The notes under the pieces are model-generated. The model saw nothing but the letters and a program-made list of their open reading frames with translations, made no database searches and was not told where the DNA came from. Shown here in pieces: positions 6,053-7,427 of a stretch of DNA of 7,427 bases (positions are counted from its first letter, which is position 1; the number at the start of each line of letters is the position of its first letter). A program made the translations under genes and the position numbers. Source of the DNA: Deltaproteobacteria bacterium (GTDB taxonomy: Bacteria > Desulfobacterota > UBA8473); NCBI GenBank assembly GCA_030643245.1, contig DAOWME010000152.1, forward strand, positions 1-7,427. Direction: 5' to 3'.

Positions 6053-6061
6053 CCCCCCCCC
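6053..6061. repeat. C9 homopolymer tract flanked by GTTATC repeats
   Basis: Nine consecutive C lie about 66 bases upstream of the dodecin start and just before the first MITE-like element. The direct repeat GTTATC flanks the tract (AGTTATCG on the left, CGTTATCT on the right). Such tracts vary in length by slippage; whether this affects dodecin transcription is unknown. Confidence 0.6.
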
Positions 6062-6071
6062 GTTATCTACT

Positions 6072-6176
6072 AGTTTCCATCCAGAAATGGCACTTTTCCG
6101 CAATCTCTGCCTCAGTCCGACCCTCTGCGCCATCACTTGACCTTGCGAAGAGTTGCTCATTTCTGAATTAGAAACT
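6072..6176. mobile_element. MITE-like element, copy 1, with TACT target duplication
   Basis: A 105-bp element with imperfect terminal inverted repeats: AGTTTCCATCCAGAAATG at the left, and at the right the reverse complement reads AGTTTCTAATTCAGAAATG. TACT occurs immediately outside both ends (6068-6071 and 6177-6180), as expected of a target-site duplication. The interior is non-coding and has a further inverted pair, TCCGCAA against TTGCGAA (six of seven). The same left end (about 29 bases) and the right-end block TTGCTCATTTCTGAA recur at 7292-7427 with an unrelated, longer middle. No transposase is encoded, so it would depend on one elsewhere. Confidence 0.72.
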
Positions 6177-6235
6177 TACTAGCGCCTCTTTTTAAGAATA
6201 CATTTATCGATGGGTACGAAATACAATCCTGCATA

Positions 6236-6417
6236 AGGGACGGGGACGAAATAACTTCCTCAAGTTGGCGCTCAGATTTAGGTTAGATTTATTCGATCTG
6301 AAAACGCAAAACCGCAGGAATAATCGAACTATTTTGAGGATTTTGTGTTTGAAAATCGGGCAAATATGGCCTGAAGATGAGATGCACAAATGGGGAAGTT
6401 ATTTCGTCCCCGTCCCT
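6236..6417. mobile_element. 182-bp MITE-like element with perfect 24-bp terminal inverted repeats
   Basis: The 24 bases at 6236-6259 (starting AGGGACGGGGACG, ending ATAACTTCC) are the exact reverse complement of 6394-6417. TAA occurs in direct orientation at both borders (6234-6236 and 6417-6419), overlapping the terminal A or T, which may be a 3-bp target duplication. The roughly 134-bp interior is AT-rich and non-coding as far as can be judged. It ends 50 bases before the stop of the GAF gene. The terminal repeats are seen directly; mobility is inference, and a large hairpin with a regulatory role is the alternative. Confidence 0.75.
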
Positions 6418-6467
6418 AAGCAATCGATCACCATTGGATGGGATTTTCACCCACTTCCATGGATATT

Positions 6468-7100
6468 CTACACGCTCAAGTTACCCTCAACGCGTTTCTT
6501 CTTCGGAAAACTTATCGGAACCCCTTCATATGGTGTCCATTTGGTTGATTTCAGCGTCTTTGGATCCCGCATTGTCTTCAGTATTTCAATGCTGCTCTTT
6601 AGCCCCTTGTTGAACCTACATAAATCTATGGCCATCCCGGCAATCTGGGCCACGGCCTGAACGAAGTTCACATCTTCTAAAGTAAACTCCCAGTGGTCAG
6701 AGGTATAGATACGTAGCGCCCCAATAACATTTCCGTGGACCACGATAGGCACGGACAGAGCGGAGACGATTCCCTCATTCTTAGCCTCTTCAGGGTACTG
6801 AACCCTCGGGTCATCAGAGACATCATAGACTGCAACGGGTCCCTCGTGCAAAGACTGGGCAATAGAACGCAGGGAGCGCAGAGGGCCCTTATTCACATAT
6901 TCATCGCTCAGGCCGGATGAAGCGGCAACCTCCAGTTCATCGGTCTTGCGGTTGAAAAGAAAGAGAATACACCCCTTGACACCTAGAGATGTTTTGATGC
7001 TCTCAACTGTAATCTTGACAACTTCTTCCGGTGCTCTGGTGGCAGAGATGGCGTTGGTGACATTGAGCAGAGTTTCATAATTCATGATCTTTTTTTTCAT
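6468..7100 (-). CDS. Stand-alone GAF domain protein
   Basis: A 210-residue cytoplasmic protein consisting of a single GAF domain at about residues 8-162: a leading helix (YETLLNVTNAISATRAPEEVV), core strands (VKGCILFLFN, ELEVAASSGLS), and the signature block SALSVPIVVHGNVIGALRIY (113-132) followed by FTLEDVNFVQAVAQIAGMAID. GAF domains bind small molecules such as cyclic nucleotides, or haem and chromophores, and usually regulate an attached enzyme. Here no kinase, GGDEF, phosphodiesterase or HTH output follows; the remaining 50 residues are a basic tail including FPKKKR near 198-203. It may act by protein contact, or be a detached sensor. AAGGAGGG lies five to six bases before the ATG at 7100, a strong ribosome site; a second ATG at residue 6 lacks one. 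The ligand is not predictable. Confidence 0.9.
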   Translation of the reverse strand: MKKKIMNYETLLNVTNAISATRAPEEVVKITVESIKTSLGVKGCILFLFNRKTDELEVAASSGLSDEYVNKGPLRSLRSIAQSLHEGPVAVYDVSDDPRVQYPEEAKNEGIVSALSVPIVVHGNVIGALRIYTSDHWEFTLEDVNFVQAVAQIAGMAIDLCRFNKGLKSSIEILKTMRDPKTLKSTKWTPYEGVPISFPKKKRVEGNLSV

Positions 7101-7291
7101 GGTTCCCTCCTTTCAATAAAAACCTCCTTCAATCATTCAATGAAACCGATTCTCGCCGTTGTCTTCTATTTATCCTTGTCACACTTTACGATACCTCGCA
7201 CCGTATTCGCTGAACGGCAGCCTCATACGTGAAGGAAAATCATGCAGGGCAAGCCTCCGGACATCACAACCAGTAACCGAAACCACTAGAT
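7101..7291. other. Upstream region of the GAF gene
   Basis: These bases contain the Shine-Dalgarno site of the GAF gene and must include its promoter, but no convincing -35/-10 pair is visible on the minus strand. A 15-codon open frame on the plus strand from ATG 7240 has a GAAGGAAA site upstream, but is too short to support as a gene. Confidence 0.5.
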
Positions 7292-7427
7292 AGTTTCCAT
7301 CCAGAAATGGCCCTTTTTCCCCTGAGCTGCGTTCTCCTCAGGTTTCCGCCTGCGACGTACGATCATGTACGCCTCGGCGCAAACCGTCGTGCGGCCTTGC
7401 TCAGAGAAAAAATTGCTCATTTCTGAA
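7292..7427. mobile_element. MITE-like element, copy 2, cut by the window end
   Basis: It starts with the same AGTTTCCATCCAGAAATGGC as copy 1 and its last bases, TTGCTCATTTCTGAA (7413-7427), equal 6153-6167. The right terminus of about nine bases should lie just past the window. The middle differs from copy 1 and holds a long dyad centred near 7363: CTGAGC (7322-7327) with GCTCAG (7399-7404), GGTTT (7341-7345) with AAACC (7380-7384), and CGTAC (7356-7360) with GTACG (7367-7371). This resembles a REP-type palindrome carried between the shared ends. It is non-coding. Confidence 0.7.

Larger units (their letters stand above)
5988..6467. other. Non-coding region with two MITE-like elements
   Basis: These 480 bases carry no credible gene. 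They contain a C9 tract, one element with TACT direct repeats (6072-6176) and one with 24-bp terminal inverted repeats (6236-6417). Open frames inside the second element, such as the 61-codon minus-strand frame from 6389, have no recognisable protein family. The dodecin promoter must lie in 5988-6070, but no clear site was found. Confidence 0.7.

Noticed and set aside
6204..6660. Open frames across the 24-bp inverted-repeat element on both strands (61 and 131 codons).
   Set aside because: They run through the terminal inverted repeats, have no ribosome site and match no family; the plus-strand one also overlaps the 3' end of the GAF gene antisense.
7236..7288. Resemblance to a c-di-GMP (GEMM-I) riboswitch: CAGGGCAAGCCTCCGG followed by GTAACCG on the plus strand.
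   Set aside because: The first hairpin arm between GGGCAA and GCAAAGCC of real GEMM-I RNAs is missing, the terminal GGTAG/GGGTTACC pairing is not formed, and no gene follows on that strand before the MITE.

Overview
The window reads as chromosomal DNA of a Gram-negative bacterium, most likely a deltaproteobacterium (Desulfobacterota, Syntrophales-like). The hints are a secreted VIT/VWA protein ending in an AgmX/PglI-type domain, a transposase remnant with the N-terminus typical of REP-associated (Y1) transposases of that group, moderate GC, and many short dispersed palindromic elements. The taxonomic call is inference from gene types; no rRNA or other marker gene is present.

Layout. All five intact genes lie on the minus strand. 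Positions 1-516 hold mobile debris: one arm of a 65-bp repeat, a transposase N-terminal fragment and a REP-like palindrome. Next are a large exported VIT-VWA-AgmX protein (517-2889) and its promoter, a textbook RpoE-type ECF site (GGAACTT-N16-GTCTAA). Directly upstream is the relic of an ECF sigma factor gene (about 3237-2993): region 2 survives but is split by a frameshift in an A tract, and region 4 is gone. Then come an MBL-fold metallo-hydrolase (3457-4347), a membrane-anchored GGDEF diguanylate cyclase with intact active site and I-site (4689-5543), a dodecin of the tryptophan-less SecE2-like class (5778-5987), a 480-bp non-coding stretch with two MITE-like elements, and a stand-alone GAF protein (6468-7100). 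The window ends inside a second copy of one of the MITE-like elements.

How it fits together. The strongest functional link is the ECF promoter in front of the VIT-VWA gene beside the broken sigma gene: a cell-envelope stress type regulon whose local sigma factor appears dead while the target promoter remains perfect. The diguanylate cyclase, GAF protein and dodecin do not form an obvious operon; gaps of more than 100 bp and repeats separate them.

The repeat content is notable. A 65-bp repeat (61/65 identical) occurs in inverted orientation at 70-134 and 5596-5660, bracketing about 5.5 kb. A 24-bp perfect terminal inverted repeat delimits a 182-bp element at 6236-6417. A family with ends of the type AGTTTCCATCCAGAAATG occurs at 6072-6176 (flanked by TACT direct repeats) and at 7292 to the window end. 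No tRNA, rRNA, CRISPR array or intact transposase is visible.
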